Assembly (NCBI GenBank): GCA_016214845.1
Contig: JACRMS010000037.1
Span: forward strand, 1-64,000
DNA: 64,000 bases
From: Nitrospirota bacterium
GTDB taxonomy: Bacteria > Nitrospirota > Thermodesulfovibrionia > UBA6902
Direction of reading: 5' to 3'
Shown: positions 1 through 9,299 of the stretch, in pieces
Position numbering within the stretch: the stretch's first letter is position 1
Layout of the letters: each line of letters begins with the position of its first letter
Made by a program: the position numbers and the translations under genes
Notes under the pieces: model-generated
Told to the model about the DNA's origin: nothing
Database searches by the model: none
The model's input: the letters and a program-made list of their open reading frames with translations, nothing else

Positions 1-1
1 A

Positions 2-163
2 GCGAAGCTTCCGACGGGAGTGGAGATGGTAATGCCCGGAGACAACGTGACGATGGAGATAGAGCTGATAACACCGATAGCAATGGAGAAGGAATTGAGG
101 TTTGCGGTGAGAGAAGGCGGCAGGACAGTAGGCGCCGGAGTTGTGACCGAGGTTGTTGAATAA
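2..163 (+). CDS. tuf: Elongation factor Tu, C-terminal fragment (cut by window edge)
   Basis: The window opens inside this gene. The 53 visible residues match the last strand pair of EF-Tu domain III: a PGDNV segment, then [19 protein letters not shown], and a short end in VVTEVVE. EF-Tu delivers aminoacyl-tRNA to the ribosome as a GTPase. The GTPase domain lies outside the window, so intactness cannot be judged. A tuf gene directly before rpsJ is the classic str/S10 junction. The gap of 87 bases to rpsJ contains no clear terminator, so read-through into the ribosomal operon is likely. Confidence 0.95.
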   Translation, partial: AKLPTGVEMVMPGDNVTMEIELITPIAMEKELRFAVREGGRTVGAGVVTEVVE

Positions 164-250
164 ATAAATTGGACGCAGATAAGCGAAGATCTGCAGGATT
201 ATAAAAAGATAATATTACAGTAAATTAATGACAGCGAAGTAGAAGGAATT

Positions 251-556
251 ATGAACGAAAAGATAAGAATTAATCTAAGGGCGTATGATCACAGGCTGCT
301 GGACCAGTCAGTAAAGGAAATCGTTGAGACTGCGAAAAGGACAGGAGCAAAGATTTCAGGACCTGTGCCGCTGCCGACAAGGATCCACAAGATAACGGTG
401 CTGAGGTCTACGCATGTAGATAAAAAGTCCAGGGAGCAGTTTGAGATCAGGACGCATAAGAGACTGCTCGATATACTGGACCCGACACCTCAGACTGTTG
501 ACGCGCTTATGAAATTAGACCTTTCCGCAGGGGTTGATGTGGAGATAAAATTATGA
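251..556 (+). CDS. rpsJ: 30S ribosomal protein S10 (NusE)
   Basis: At 101 residues it has the usual S10 length and opens with the typical [15 protein letters not shown] segment, followed by GPVPLPTR and the RTHKRLLDI motif near residues 67-73. S10 belongs to the 30S head and, as NusE, also contacts NusB and NusG in transcription antitermination. An AAGGA ribosome-binding site precedes the ATG. It is the first gene of the S10 cluster here, and its stop overlaps the rplC start by 4 bases (ATGA), which suggests translational coupling. Confidence 0.98.
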   Translation: MNEKIRINLRAYDHRLLDQSVKEIVETAKRTGAKISGPVPLPTRIHKITVLRSTHVDKKSREQFEIRTHKRLLDILDPTPQTVDALMKLDLSAGVDVEIKL

Positions 557-1188
557 AGGGTATTCTCGGTAAAAAAATCGGCATGACGCAGGTGTTTACG
601 GAAGAAGGTTACCTGGTCTCTGTTACGGTCATAGAGGCAGGACCTGCAAAGGTTGTGCAGAAGAGAGAAAAAGACAAAGACGGCTATGAGGCACTGCAAT
701 TAGGTTATGATGAGCAGAGAAAAGAGAAGAATGTTACAAAGCCCATGCAGGGGCATTTCAAAAAGGCTTCTTCACCTTCATACCGGTTTTTGAGAGAAAT
801 AAAGATGGAAGGATTTAACGCAGGCGATAACGTCACGGTAGATATTTTTTCTAAGGGCGATATGGTCTCGGTTACAGGGATATCAAAGGGAAAAGGCTTT
901 CAGGGTGTCATGAAAAGACACAATTATAAAGGCGGCCCCGGTTCGCATGGCTCCATGTTCAACAGGGCGCCGGGATCAATCGGCTCAAGCGCATATCCTT
1001 CAAGGGTGTGGAAAAACAAGGGACTGCCCGGCCACATGGGAGATGAAAGAGTCACGGTGAGGAACATTGAAATATTTGAAGTAAAAAAAGACCAGAACCT
1101 CATGCTCATAAAAGGAGCGGTTCCCGGGGCTAACGGAAGCTACGTAATTATTAAATCGGATGCGGCCCTCGCCGTAAAGGAAAGCTGA
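553..1188 (+). CDS. rplC: 50S ribosomal protein L3
   Basis: The protein has 211 residues, normal for L3. It starts [15 protein letters not shown], the family signature, and holds the central loop rich in Gly and His ([15 protein letters not shown]) that reaches toward the peptidyl-transferase centre, followed by the [12 protein letters not shown] segment. L3 is an early 50S assembly protein. Its stop codon shares one base with the rplD start. Confidence 0.98.
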   Translation: MKGILGKKIGMTQVFTEEGYLVSVTVIEAGPAKVVQKREKDKDGYEALQLGYDEQRKEKNVTKPMQGHFKKASSPSYRFLREIKMEGFNAGDNVTVDIFSKGDMVSVTGISKGKGFQGVMKRHNYKGGPGSHGSMFNRAPGSIGSSAYPSRVWKNKGLPGHMGDERVTVRNIEIFEVKKDQNLMLIKGAVPGANGSYVIIKSDAALAVKES

Positions 1189-1811
1189 TGCCACAGATAG
1201 AAATTATAAATAAGGACAATAAAGCAGCAGGCACTGCTGAACTGCCTGACGATATATTCGGTGTTAAGGTCAACAAGGCCCTTCTTTTTGAGGTGGTGCA
1301 CAATCACCTCGCTAATAAAAGACAGGGTAACGCGGCTACCAAGACAAAAGGACTTGTCAGCGGCGGCGGGAAAAAGCCCTTCAGGCAGAAAGGTACCGGC
1401 AGGGCAAGGTCCGGCAGCAGCAGGTCTCCATTGTGGAGGGGCGGCGGAACGATCTTCGGGCCTCAGCCAAGGGATTATTCGTATAAACTGCCGAGAAAGA
1501 TTAAGTGGCAGGCGCTCAGCGCCGCGCTTGCGGGAAAGTTTGCGGACAAAGAGGTCGTGGTCATAGACGATTTGTCCATCACCGCGCCGAAGACAAAGGC
1601 GGTAAAGACGCTGCTTAAGAATCTCGGTCTTAATAATGTGTTGATAATAGTGCCGGAAAAGAACGAAGCGCTTGAGCTTGCAGCGCGCAACATACCGCGA
1701 GTGGGTGTTGCAAGGGTGAGCGAGTTGAATGTTTATTCCATTCTCACTCATGAAAAGCTGCTTATTTCAAAAGACTCGATTGAACGCATGAAAGAGGCTT
1801 ACTTAGGATGA
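1188..1811 (+). CDS. rplD: 50S ribosomal protein L4
   Basis: This 207-residue protein has the L4 layout: an N-terminal strand region, the long basic loop that lines the exit tunnel (KKPFRQKGTGRARSGSSRSP, residues ~63-84) and a C-terminal alpha/beta domain with VVVIDDL. In gamma-proteobacteria L4 represses the S10 operon. Whether it does so here cannot be seen, because no long structured leader is visible before rpsJ. It overlaps rplW by 4 bases (ATGA). Confidence 0.97.
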   Translation: MPQIEIINKDNKAAGTAELPDDIFGVKVNKALLFEVVHNHLANKRQGNAATKTKGLVSGGGKKPFRQKGTGRARSGSSRSPLWRGGGTIFGPQPRDYSYKLPRKIKWQALSAALAGKFADKEVVVIDDLSITAPKTKAVKTLLKNLGLNNVLIIVPEKNEALELAARNIPRVGVARVSELNVYSILTHEKLLISKDSIERMKEAYLG

Positions 1812-2098
1812 AAAACATATACGATGTCCTCATAGGTCCGCTGTTGACGGAAAAAGGAACGCTCATGAAAGAGCGGGAAAATAAAGTTCTGTTCAAAGTG
1901 GCGAATGTTGCAAACAAGATAGAAATAAAAAAAGCTGTTGAAGAGATATTTAAGGTAAAGGTAGACAATGTTTCAACCATGAACTACCAGGGCAAGAAAA
2001 AACGCATGGGTAAACATGCAGGCAAGAGGTCTGACTGGAAAAAGGCGATTGTTACTCTCAAAAAGGGAGAGAAATTAGATTTTATTGAAGGTGTATAA
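1808..2098 (+). CDS. rplW: 50S ribosomal protein L23
   Basis: A 96-residue L23 with the opening IYDVLIGPLLTEKGT and the basic stretch GKKKRMGKHAGKRSDWKKA, which binds 23S rRNA domain III. L23 sits at the tunnel exit and is the docking point for trigger factor and SRP. Its stop abuts the rplB ATG with no spacer. Confidence 0.97.
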   Translation: MKNIYDVLIGPLLTEKGTLMKERENKVLFKVANVANKIEIKKAVEEIFKVKVDNVSTMNYQGKKKRMGKHAGKRSDWKKAIVTLKKGEKLDFIEGV

Positions 2099-2917
2099 AT
2101 GGGAATAAAAAAATATAAACCGACATCGGCAGGCACGCGTTTCAGAAGCGGATTTGATTTCTCTGAAATAACAGAAACCACCCCGCACAAGCCGCTTTTG
2201 ATGCCTATTAAAAAGACCGGAGGCAGGAACAACACCGGCAGAGTGACGGCCTGGCAGAAGGGCGGCGGACATAAAAGGGCATACAGGATTATTGATTTCA
2301 AACGCAATAAATTAAATATCCCCTGTACGGTTGAAACCATAGAATATGATCCAAACAGGACTTCAAGGATCGCATTGTTGAGATACGCTGACGGCGAGAG
2401 AAGATATATGCTGGCTCCTGTCGGGGTAAAGGTAGGAGACTCGCTTGTATCAGGGCCTGACGCTGAAATCAAAAACGGCAACGCGCTCCCTTTGATAAAT
2501 ATGCCTCTGGGCACAATAATTCACAACATAGAGCTTAATCCCGGCCAGGGCGGCAAGCTTGCAAGAAGCGCAGGCACTTATGCTCAGCTTGTTGCAAAAG
2601 ATGAAAAGATGTGCCACGTAAAAATGGCATCCGCTGAAGTAAGGCTCATCCCGTCCAACTGTATGGCAACCATAGGACAGGTTGGAAATGCCGAACGTGA
2701 AAATATCTCCGTCGGCAAGGCGGGCAGGACCAGATGGCGCGGCAAGAGGCCTCATGTCAGGGGCGTCGCAATGAACCCCATCGACCATCCGCTTGGCGGC
2801 GGCGAGGGAAAGACTTCAGGCGGAAGGCCTCCGGTTTCTCCGTGGGGACAGCCTGAAGGCAAGAAGACAAGGAAAAATAAGAGAACCGATAAATTTATCG
2901 TGAGAAGAAGGAAGTAA
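2099..2917 (+). CDS. rplB: 50S ribosomal protein L2
   Basis: 272 residues, the standard L2 length. Hallmarks are [14 protein letters not shown] at the start, [15 protein letters not shown] in the OB-like domain, and the C-terminal [19 protein letters not shown] segment ending in [10 protein letters not shown]2 supports subunit association and peptidyl-transferase activity. The first histidine of the DHP motif is retained; the second position, His in many species, is Leu here, a substitution I take as lineage variation. Confidence 0.98.
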   Translation: MGIKKYKPTSAGTRFRSGFDFSEITETTPHKPLLMPIKKTGGRNNTGRVTAWQKGGGHKRAYRIIDFKRNKLNIPCTVETIEYDPNRTSRIALLRYADGERRYMLAPVGVKVGDSLVSGPDAEIKNGNALPLINMPLGTIIHNIELNPGQGGKLARSAGTYAQLVAKDEKMCHVKMASAEVRLIPSNCMATIGQVGNAERENISVGKAGRTRWRGKRPHVRGVAMNPIDHPLGGGEGKTSGGRPPVSPWGQPEGKKTRKNKRTDKFIVRRRK

Positions 2918-2929
2918 GGAGGAAGGACT

Positions 2930-3229
2930 TTGCCGAGATCACTGAAAAAAGGACCATTCGTAGACGCAAAACTGTCAAAGAAGATTTTTGCTATGAATGA
3001 GAAGAACGAGAGAAAGGTCATCAAGACCTGGTCGAGAAGGTCTACAATACTGCCTGAATTTATCGGTCATACACTCGCAGTGCACAACGGCAATAAATTC
3101 ATTCCCGTTTATGTGACGGAAAATATGGTCGGGCATAAACTCGGAGAGTTTTCTCCGACAAGGACCTTCAGGGTCCACTCTGGAGAAAAGAAGGAAGCCC
3201 CTGCAAAGGGCGGCGGTAAGAGAGATTAA
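2930..3229 (+). CDS. rpsS: 30S ribosomal protein S19
   Basis: The reading begins at a TTG, placed by a strong AAGGAGGA site 6 bases upstream and by the family start [14 protein letters not shown]. At 99 residues it is slightly longer than the usual ~92 because of a Gly/Lys-rich tail ([13 protein letters not shown]). The core has [18 protein letters not shown] and the end of the conserved part reads [14 protein letters not shown]19 sits in the 30S head with S13. Confidence 0.97.
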   Translation: MPRSLKKGPFVDAKLSKKIFAMNEKNERKVIKTWSRRSTILPEFIGHTLAVHNGNKFIPVYVTENMVGHKLGEFSPTRTFRVHSGEKKEAPAKGGGKRD

Positions 3230-3231
3230 TT

Positions 3232-3561
3232 ATGGAATCTAAAGCAATATTAAAATACGCAAGAGTAACACCAAGGAAGTTAAGAAGGGTCACCACCCTT
3301 ATTAAGGGGAAAAAGGCCGGAGACGCCCTTGTCAATCTGAAGCTCCTTCCGCATAAAGGCGCCCAGATAGTTGCCAAGGTATTGAAATCAGCGATGGCCA
3401 ATGCGGAGCAAAAAAAGGTCGCGGACCCGGACTCCATGAAGGTCAAGAACGTGCTTGTGGACCAGGGCCCCTCAATGAAGAGGATGCTGACCCGGTCGAT
3501 GGGCCGCGCCGATACAGTCAGAAAAAGAACGAGTCATATAACTTTATTATTGGAAGAATAA
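3232..3561 (+). CDS. rplV: 50S ribosomal protein L22
   Basis: 109 residues with the L22 layout: AILKYARVTPRKLRRV at the N-terminus and the RMLTRSMGRADTVRKRTSH beta-hairpin arm that reaches into the exit tunnel, near residues 84-102. It starts 2 bases after rpsS. The spacer after it (3562-3609) contains short AGCT-rich repeats and no obvious terminator. Confidence 0.97.
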   Translation: MESKAILKYARVTPRKLRRVTTLIKGKKAGDALVNLKLLPHKGAQIVAKVLKSAMANAEQKKVADPDSMKVKNVLVDQGPSMKRMLTRSMGRADTVRKRTSHITLLLEE

Positions 3562-3609
3562 ATAGCTTAGAGCTAAAAGCTGATAGCTATCAGTTTAACG
3601 GAGGTAATT

Positions 3610-4275
3610 TTGGGGCAGAAGACGAACCCGATAGGACAGAGACTGGGCATTATAAAAACCTGGAACTCCAGGTGGTTTGCCAAGAGGGATTATAAGGACC
3701 TTCTTCACGAGGACCTGACCGTGCAGAAATTTATCAAGGCGAATCTCTTTCACGCAGGAGTTCCCAAGGTGGAAATTGAAAGAACAGGCCAGAAGATAAA
3801 GGCGACAATTCATACCGCAAGGCCCGGGATCATTATCGGCAAGAAAGGCTCCGAAGTTGAAAAGCTCAAAAAAGAGCTCGAAAGAATGACCGGCAAAGAG
3901 ATGAGCATAGATATAAAAGAGATAAGAAAGCCGGAGCTTGACGCGCAGCTTGTTGCGGAAAACATCGCGCTTCAACTGGAAAAGAGAGTCGCCTTCAGAA
4001 GGGCGATGAAGAAGGCCGTCACCTCGTCGCTGCGGTTTGGGGCGTTAGGCATAAAGGTTGCCTGCTCGGGACGTCTCGCAGGAGCTGAAATAGCGAGGGC
4101 TGAGTGGTACAGGGAAGGAAGAGTCCCTTTGCATACATTCAGGTCGGATATAGATTATGGATTTTCAGAAGCCAGCACGACTTATGGAAGGATCGGCGTG
4201 AAGGTATGGATTTATAAAGGTGATATATTGCAGGAGCCGGTGTTACAATCAACCGGTTCGGAAGCTGTAGCTTAG
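3610..4275 (+). CDS. rpsC: 30S ribosomal protein S3
   Basis: The TTG start is fixed by GGAGGT 4 bases upstream and by the family opening [13 protein letters not shown]. At 221 residues it has the KH RNA-binding domain with the [16 protein letters not shown] motif (~residues 75-90) and the C-terminal domain with [16 protein letters not shown]3 forms part of the mRNA entry channel and its helicase activity. Confidence 0.98.
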   Translation: MGQKTNPIGQRLGIIKTWNSRWFAKRDYKDLLHEDLTVQKFIKANLFHAGVPKVEIERTGQKIKATIHTARPGIIIGKKGSEVEKLKKELERMTGKEMSIDIKEIRKPELDAQLVAENIALQLEKRVAFRRAMKKAVTSSLRFGALGIKVACSGRLAGAEIARAEWYREGRVPLHTFRSDIDYGFSEASTTYGRIGVKVWIYKGDILQEPVLQSTGSEAVA

Positions 4276-4288
4276 GAGAGAATTTACC

Positions 4289-4699
4289 ATGTTAATGCCT
4301 AAAAAAGTTAAATTCAGAAAGATGATGAAGGGTAACATGAACGGTAAGGCATACCGCGGCTCGGACGTGTCTTTTGGAGAGTACGGTATCAAGGCTACAG
4401 AACCGGGATGGATATCAAACCGTCAGATAGAGGCCGCGAGAGTTGCAATAACAAGGCACGCAAAAAGAGGCTGCAAGGTATGGATAAGGATTTTCCCGGA
4501 CAAACCTTTGACCAAGAAACCTGCTGAAACGAGAATGGGAAAAGGAAAAGGCGCTCCGGAATCATGGGTTGCCGTTGTCAGACCCGGAAAAATACTTTAT
4601 GAAATGTCCGGCGTCACCGAGACCATCGCAAAGGAAGCGATGCGGCTTGCTTCTCACAAACTTTCAATAGCAACAAAATTTGTTAAGAGGGCGGGATAA
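4289..4699 (+). CDS. rplP: 50S ribosomal protein L16
   Basis: 136 residues, typical of L16. It opens [15 protein letters not shown]; the alternative ATG two codons later is equally in frame, but AGGAGAG upstream and relatives beginning MLMP favour the first. The basic core ([19 protein letters not shown]) and the [19 protein letters not shown] loop near the A-site tRNA elbow are present. L16 organises the A site and the L11 stalk base. Confidence 0.97.
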   Translation: MLMPKKVKFRKMMKGNMNGKAYRGSDVSFGEYGIKATEPGWISNRQIEAARVAITRHAKRGCKVWIRIFPDKPLTKKPAETRMGKGKGAPESWVAVVRPGKILYEMSGVTETIAKEAMRLASHKLSIATKFVKRAG

Positions 4700-4700
4700 A

Positions 4701-4901
4701 ATGAGAAAGCCGTCAGAACTAAGGGCGCTAACCACAGACGAACTGAAACAGGAAGAGAAAGACCTCAGGAAGGAGCTTTTCAACCTGAGATTTCAACAGG
4801 CGACAGGTGAGATCCAAAATCCCATGCGTATCAGGCATGTGAGAAAAGATATAGCAAAGATTTTGACAATCGTAAGTGAAAAGTCAAAAGTAAAAAGTTA
4901 A
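4701..4901 (+). CDS. rpmC: 50S ribosomal protein L29
   Basis: The start is placed at ATG 4701, just after the rplP stop, because L29 proteins begin MRKPSELR; the frame is open a little further upstream but that would overlap rplP without reason. The 66-residue protein forms the usual two-helix hairpin, with ELFNLRFQQATGEIQNPMRIR as its signature. L29 neighbours L23 at the tunnel exit. Confidence 0.96.
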   Translation: MRKPSELRALTTDELKQEEKDLRKELFNLRFQQATGEIQNPMRIRHVRKDIAKILTIVSEKSKVKS

Positions 4902-4919
4902 TCTGAACTGGAAGGAAAG

Positions 4920-5189
4920 ATGCCAAAGAAGATTTACACTGGTGAAGTTGTAAGCGACAAGATGCAGAAGACGGTAGTGGTGGCCGTAAAAAGGCTGACC
5001 CAGCACCCGCTTTACAAGAAAACGATAAAGAAGGTCGTAAGGTTCAAGGTTCATGATGAAGAAGGTAAATGCAAGACCGGAGATCTTGTGAAGATTATTG
5101 AATCAAGGCCGGTAAGCAAAGAAAAAAGATGGAAGGTTGTCGAGATAGTCGGCAAGCACGAGACTAAAAAAGTAGATATCCCGGAATAA
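4920..5189 (+). CDS. rpsQ: 30S ribosomal protein S17
   Basis: An 89-residue OB-fold protein with the S17 hallmarks GEVVSDKMQKTVVV near the N-terminus, HPLYKKTIKKVVRFKVHDE in the middle, and GDLVKIIESRPVSKEKRW. S17 is a primary binder of 16S rRNA helix 11. It follows rpmC after an 18-base spacer. Confidence 0.97.
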   Translation: MPKKIYTGEVVSDKMQKTVVVAVKRLTQHPLYKKTIKKVVRFKVHDEEGKCKTGDLVKIIESRPVSKEKRWKVVEIVGKHETKKVDIPE

Positions 5190-5218
5190 CATACTGACCG
5201 CACGGAGAAAAGAAGAGG

Positions 5219-5587
5219 ATGATTCAACAGGAGACCGTTTTAGAAGTCGCAGATAATTCAGGAGCCAAAAAGGTCCTTTGCATAAGGGTGCTTGGTGGTT
5301 TTCACAGGAAATATGCCAGCATCGGCGATAAGATAATTGTTGCCGTCAAAGAAGCGGACCCTAACGGCACAGTAAAGAAAGGCGCTGTTGCAAAGGCCGT
5401 GGTGGTTAGAACAAAGAAGCCGGTGCGCAGGCCGGACGGCTCATATATCAGATTCGACCAGAATGCCGCGGTGCTTATCAACGCCGAAGGCGACCCGGTC
5501 GGCACCAGAATATTCGGGCCTGTTGCAAGAGAGCTCAGGTGGAGGGAATTTATGAAGATAATCTCTCTGGCGCCTGAGGTACTTTAG
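5219..5587 (+). CDS. rplN: 50S ribosomal protein L14
   Basis: 122 residues, the exact usual length. It opens [19 protein letters not shown] and ends with the [25 protein letters not shown] type of tail. L14 lies at the subunit interface, where it contacts 16S rRNA and the silencing factor RsfS. It leads the spc portion of the cluster. Confidence 0.98.
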   Translation: MIQQETVLEVADNSGAKKVLCIRVLGGFHRKYASIGDKIIVAVKEADPNGTVKKGAVAKAVVVRTKKPVRRPDGSYIRFDQNAAVLINAEGDPVGTRIFGPVARELRWREFMKIISLAPEVL

Positions 5588-5626
5588 AACTAACAGTTAT
5601 TAATGATAAATGATTGGAGAAGTTAA

Positions 5627-5944
5627 GTGGGTTTAGGAATAAAAAAGAATGACACAGTGCTGGTAAAGACCGGCGATGAAAAAGGCAAGAAGGGCCGTGT
5701 GGTCTCCGTTCAGACGGCCAAAAACAGGGTCCTTGTCGAAGGCATTAATATAATTAAAAAACACATGAAGCCTAACAAGAAATATACACAGGGCGGCATC
5801 ATAGAAAAAGAAGGACCTATCCAGAAGTCAAACGTTATGCTTGTATGCCCCAAATGCGATAAAGCCACAAGGATCGGCCAGAACATTCTTGAGAACGGTA
5901 AAAAGGTAAGGCTGTGCAAAAAGTGCGGGGAGGTCATAGAATAG
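5627..5944 (+). CDS. rplX: 50S ribosomal protein L24 with C-terminal zinc ribbon
   Basis: The GTG start gives a 105-residue L24. The KOW motif (DTVLVKTGDEKGKKGRVVSV) is near the N-terminus and GINIIKKHMKP follows. The C-terminal third has two CxxC pairs (CPKC near residue 75 and CKKC near 97), the zinc-ribbon form of L24. L24 initiates 50S assembly. Confidence 0.97.
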   Translation: MGLGIKKNDTVLVKTGDEKGKKGRVVSVQTAKNRVLVEGINIIKKHMKPNKKYTQGGIIEKEGPIQKSNVMLVCPKCDKATRIGQNILENGKKVRLCKKCGEVIE

Positions 5945-5947
5945 TTC

Positions 5948-6487
5948 ATGGTTAGATTGAAGGAAAAATATATAAAAGAGATCGCGCCGCTTTTGATGAA
6001 GGAATTTGCTTACAAAAGCGTTATGCAGGTGCCGAGACTGCAAAGCATAGTCCTTAATGTCGGCATGGGCGAAGCCACCCAGGACATAAAGCCGCTTGAG
6101 GCCGCAGTCAAGGAACTGGCAATAATTTCAGGACAGGCGCCTGTTATAACGAGGGCCAAGAAATCAATTGCAGGCTTTAAGCTCCGCGAAGGGATGCCCG
6201 TAGGATGCAGGGTCACATTAAGAGGAGAGCGGATGTATGATTTTCTCGACAAGTTTATAAGCCTTGCATTGCCGCGCATCAGGGACTTTAAAGGGATCTC
6301 CGGCAAATCTTTTGACGGCAGGGGCAATTATGCGTTCGGGGTAAGAGAGCAGATAATATTCCCGGAGATCGTTTACGACAAGATCGCAAGCATGCACGGG
6401 ATGGACATCATAATTGTCACGTCCGCTAAAACGGATAAAGAAGGCAAGGCGCTTCTTAAGTATTTAGGAATGCCTTTTAGAAATTAA
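5948..6487 (+). CDS. rplE: 50S ribosomal protein L5
   Basis: 179 residues with the L5 signatures: [18 protein letters not shown] near residues 26-43, [19 protein letters not shown], and the loop [17 protein letters not shown]5 binds 5S rRNA and contacts the P-site tRNA T-loop. It starts 3 bases after the rplX stop. Confidence 0.98.
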   Translation: MVRLKEKYIKEIAPLLMKEFAYKSVMQVPRLQSIVLNVGMGEATQDIKPLEAAVKELAIISGQAPVITRAKKSIAGFKLREGMPVGCRVTLRGERMYDFLDKFISLALPRIRDFKGISGKSFDGRGNYAFGVREQIIFPEIVYDKIASMHGMDIIIVTSAKTDKEGKALLKYLGMPFRN

Positions 6488-6523
6488 TAAATACAATGTT
6501 CAATTTTTAAATAAGGGATATCG

Positions 6524-6709
6524 ATGGCAAAGAAAAGTCTCAGAATAAAAGCAAGCAGGCCGCAGAAGTTTAAGGTGAGAGAATATCACAGATGCCGCCT
6601 GTGCGGAAGGGCGAGAGGATATTTAAGAAAGTTTGCGATGTGCAGGATATGTTTCAGGACGCTTTCACTCAGGGGATTAATTCCTGGCGTCACAAAATCC
6701 AGTTGGTAG
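6524..6709 (+). CDS. rpsN: 30S ribosomal protein S14, zinc-binding short form
   Basis: This 61-residue protein is the short, zinc-binding S14 (type Z, sometimes rpsZ): CRLC near residues 24-27 and CRIC near 40-43 form the zinc site. The long Zn-free paralogue is not present in the window. S14 belongs to the 30S head. Confidence 0.97.
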   Translation: MAKKSLRIKASRPQKFKVREYHRCRLCGRARGYLRKFAMCRICFRTLSLRGLIPGVTKSSW

Positions 6710-6718
6710 AGGTCAATT

Positions 6719-7114
6719 ATGTTAACTGATGCAATAGCTGATATGCTTACAAGAATAAGAAATGCCAGTATGGCCAAACTTGAAAAAGTCGATGTGCCTG
6801 CTTCAAAGATCAAGATCGAGATAACAAAGATACTCAAGGAAAAGGGCTACATAAAAAATTTCAAGGTGGTGAGGGACAAAAAGCAGGGTGTCATCAGGAT
6901 TACCATGAAATACCTGGAAGGTTCTGAAAAGGCCATAACAGGTTTGAAGAGAGTCAGTACTCCCGGCAAAAGAGTATATGTGGACAAGCTGAAGATACCA
7001 AAGGTAATGGGCGGATTCGGCATATCCATTATTTCAACATCAAAAGGGATATTGACTGATGAAGTTTGCAGGCGTGATGGAGTAGGCGGAGAGATTCTCT
7101 GCAATGTTTGGTAA
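6719..7114 (+). CDS. rpsH: 30S ribosomal protein S8
   Basis: 131 residues, standard for S8. It opens [17 protein letters not shown] and closes with the motif [24 protein letters not shown]8 binds the central domain of 16S rRNA and in E. coli represses the spc operon through an S15-like mRNA site in rplE; such a site was not checked here. Confidence 0.98.
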   Translation: MLTDAIADMLTRIRNASMAKLEKVDVPASKIKIEITKILKEKGYIKNFKVVRDKKQGVIRITMKYLEGSEKAITGLKRVSTPGKRVYVDKLKIPKVMGGFGISIISTSKGILTDEVCRRDGVGGEILCNVW

Positions 7115-7123
7115 GGAGCTTAA

Positions 7124-7666
7124 ATGTCAAGAGTAGGTAGAAACCCGATACAATTACCTAAAGGCGTAAATGTTAAAGTTGACGGCAGCCTTGTCTCGGT
7201 CAAAGGACCCAAAGGTGAGCTTAAATGGAACTTTCCGGAGGGACTGAAGGTTTCCGTGCAGGATGCAACTCTCCTGGTTGAGAGGTCTTCCGAGACAAAA
7301 CAGTTTAAATCATTGCACGGCACCGCGAGAAATATTATTGCGAACATGGTTGCAGGCAGCAGCGCCGGATATCAAAGGATACTTGATATAACCGGGGTCG
7401 GTTACAGGGCCCAGGTACAGGGCAAGAAAGTCGTTTTTACGCTCGGGTATTCTCATCCGGTGGAATTCAATTTACCTGACGGGATAAGCGCCGAGGTCGA
7501 TAAAAAGCAGACGCAGTTGACCCTTCAGGGCATAGATAAACAATTATTAGGCCAGGTTGCCGCAAACATTCGCGCTTTGAGATTGCCGGATATTTATAAA
7601 GGCAAAGGCGTTAGATATTCAAACGAAACAATCAAACTTAAAGTCGGCAAGGCAGGCAAGAAATAA
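7124..7666 (+). CDS. rplF: 50S ribosomal protein L6
   Basis: A 180-residue L6 with its two related alpha/beta domains. The opening SRVGRNPIQLPKGV and the C-terminal ANIRALRLPDIYKGKGVRY are characteristic. L6 contacts the sarcin-ricin loop region and is needed for late 50S assembly. Confidence 0.98.
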   Translation: MSRVGRNPIQLPKGVNVKVDGSLVSVKGPKGELKWNFPEGLKVSVQDATLLVERSSETKQFKSLHGTARNIIANMVAGSSAGYQRILDITGVGYRAQVQGKKVVFTLGYSHPVEFNLPDGISAEVDKKQTQLTLQGIDKQLLGQVAANIRALRLPDIYKGKGVRYSNETIKLKVGKAGKK

Positions 7667-7693
7667 CTTACAGCTAATTTTTTGGAGGTAGTT

Positions 7694-8056
7694 TTGTCAT
7701 ACAGTAAAATTGAGGCAAGAGAGAGACGTCACGACAGGGTAAGGAAAAAGGTGGTAGGTTCGCCGAACAAACCGAGACTGAATGTATTCAGGAGCCTTAA
7801 TCATATATATGCGCAGCTGATAGATGATTATTCCGGCAGTACCCTTGTTGCCGCGTCCAGCATTGACAAGGAATTAAAAGGCAAAGTAAAAACAGGCGGT
7901 AATGTTGAAGCCGCTAAAATAGTCGGAAGCCTGGTCGCGAAACGGGCGGCTGATAAAGGAATTAAAAAGGTCGTATTTGACAGGGGTGGTTACCGCTATC
8001 ATGGAAGGGTCAAGGCCCTTGCTGACGGAGCGAGAGAGGGAGGCCTGGAATTCTAA
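7694..8056 (+). CDS. rplR: 50S ribosomal protein L18
   Basis: The start is set at TTG 7694 (protein begins [13 protein letters not shown]), because GGAGGT lies 4 bases upstream at 7684-7689. The open frame begins at TTG 7682, but that codon would put the ribosome-binding site inside the gene. The resulting 120-residue protein has the L18 features [15 protein letters not shown] and [25 protein letters not shown], and binds 5S rRNA. Confidence 0.95.
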   Translation: MSYSKIEARERRHDRVRKKVVGSPNKPRLNVFRSLNHIYAQLIDDYSGSTLVAASSIDKELKGKVKTGGNVEAAKIVGSLVAKRAADKGIKKVVFDRGGYRYHGRVKALADGAREGGLEF

Positions 8057-8101
8057 ATCTCAAGTCTCAAATTTCAAATCTCAAATTTACTTGGAGGTAT
8101 T

Positions 8102-8623
8102 GTGGGTAGAATAGACCCTGAAAGTCTTGGTCAATTAAAAGACAAGGTTATATATATAAATAGAGTTGCGAAGGTCGTCAAGGGCGGAAGGCGTTTTTCT
8201 TTCAGCGCCCTTGTGGTTGTCGGCGATGAGAACGGCCATATAGGTTTCGGCAAAGGTAAAGCAGCGGAAGTCCCGGAGGCCATACGAAAGGCCGTTGAAC
8301 ACGCAAAGCGGGCGCTCGTTAAGGTCCCGGTGGTTGATGGAACAATTCCGCATCAGATCAACGGGCAATACGGCGCAGGCAAGGTAGTTATTTTACCGGG
8401 CAAACCTGGAACAGGACTTATAGCCGGCGGAGCGGTGAGGGCCATAATGGAAGTGGTTGGAATCCGCAACATAGTCGCAAAATCGATAGGCAGCAGGAAC
8501 CCCTTTAATACGGTCCGCGCCACGCTCAACGGCCTTTTAAAGTTAAAGGACTCCGAGAGCGTATCAAGAAGGATCGGCAAGACCGAAGAGGAGCAACAGG
8601 GGCAGACAAATGAAAACGCTTAA
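8102..8623 (+). CDS. rpsE: 30S ribosomal protein S5
   Basis: A GTG start with GGAGGT upstream gives 173 residues. The dsRBD-like N-terminal domain ([21 protein letters not shown]) and the C-terminal domain with [24 protein letters not shown] are intact. S5 helps define decoding accuracy and the mRNA entry channel. It overlaps rpmD by 14 bases. Confidence 0.98.
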   Translation: MGRIDPESLGQLKDKVIYINRVAKVVKGGRRFSFSALVVVGDENGHIGFGKGKAAEVPEAIRKAVEHAKRALVKVPVVDGTIPHQINGQYGAGKVVILPGKPGTGLIAGGAVRAIMEVVGIRNIVAKSIGSRNPFNTVRATLNGLLKLKDSESVSRRIGKTEEEQQGQTNENA

Positions 8624-8798
8624 GGTCACATTAAAGAGAAGCTTAATCGGGAACCCGGAAAAACAGAGAAAGATCGTGCATTCTCTTGGATTAAAGAAAA
8701 TTAACCAGAGCGTTGTCCATAAGGACACGCCTTCTATAAGAGGAATGATTCACAAGACTTCTCATTTACTTGAAGTCAGAGAGGTCGTGGAGGAATAG
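8610..8798 (+). CDS. rpmD: 50S ribosomal protein L30
   Basis: A 62-residue L30 starting [20 protein letters not shown] and containing [22 protein letters not shown], the family core. It starts inside the end of rpsE and its stop abuts the rplO ATG, so translation of the three is probably coupled. Confidence 0.96.
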   Translation: MKTLKVTLKRSLIGNPEKQRKIVHSLGLKKINQSVVHKDTPSIRGMIHKTSHLLEVREVVEE

Positions 8799-9236
8799 AT
8801 GAAATTATCAGATCTTGCGCCTGCTGAAGGAAGCAGAAAAAGCAAAAAGAGGGTCGGCAGGGGCTGCGGTTCCGGCCACGGCAAAACTTCCTGCAGAGGT
8901 CACAAAGGACAAAAAGCAAGGACCGGAGGCGGCACCAAGCCCGGGTTTGAAGGCGGACAGATGCCTTTACAGCGCCGCCTGCCCAAACGCGGATTTACAA
9001 ATATCTTCCAGAAAGAATACTCAATCGTAAATGTAGGCGTGCTTGATAAACTTACGGAAGCCGTTATTACCCCTGACGTTTTAGTTGAGAAGGGGATAAT
9101 AAGAAATGTCAAAGACGGCGTGAAAATACTTGGCGAGGGAGAACTTACTAGGCCTGTCAACGTCAAGGCACATGCATTAAGCGCCTCCGCAAAAGAAAAG
9201 ATACTAAAAGCTCAGGGTACCGTAGAGATAATTTAG
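8799..9236 (+). CDS. rplO: 50S ribosomal protein L15
   Basis: 145 residues. The N-terminal half is the Gly-rich basic extension of L15 ([26 protein letters not shown]) and the C-terminal half the globular domain. Two cysteines in the Gly-rich extension are unusual but not unique. L15 is a late 50S assembly protein. It precedes secY, as in most spc operons. Confidence 0.97.
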   Translation: MKLSDLAPAEGSRKSKKRVGRGCGSGHGKTSCRGHKGQKARTGGGTKPGFEGGQMPLQRRLPKRGFTNIFQKEYSIVNVGVLDKLTEAVITPDVLVEKGIIRNVKDGVKILGEGELTRPVNVKAHALSASAKEKILKAQGTVEII

Positions 9237-9299
9237 AATCAAAAAATATAAACATAGAGTCTTTCAATTTTTAACTTTTAACCTTAAAACATTTCAACC

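Noticed and set aside
1140-1751. A 203-codon open frame antisense to rplD
   Set aside because: It lies entirely opposite the well-supported rplC-rplD region and has no family features; it is a shadow of the GC pattern.
2752-2830. His-to-Leu change in the L2 DHPx motif as a functional anomaly
   Set aside because: The important first His is kept and the change is plausible natural variation.
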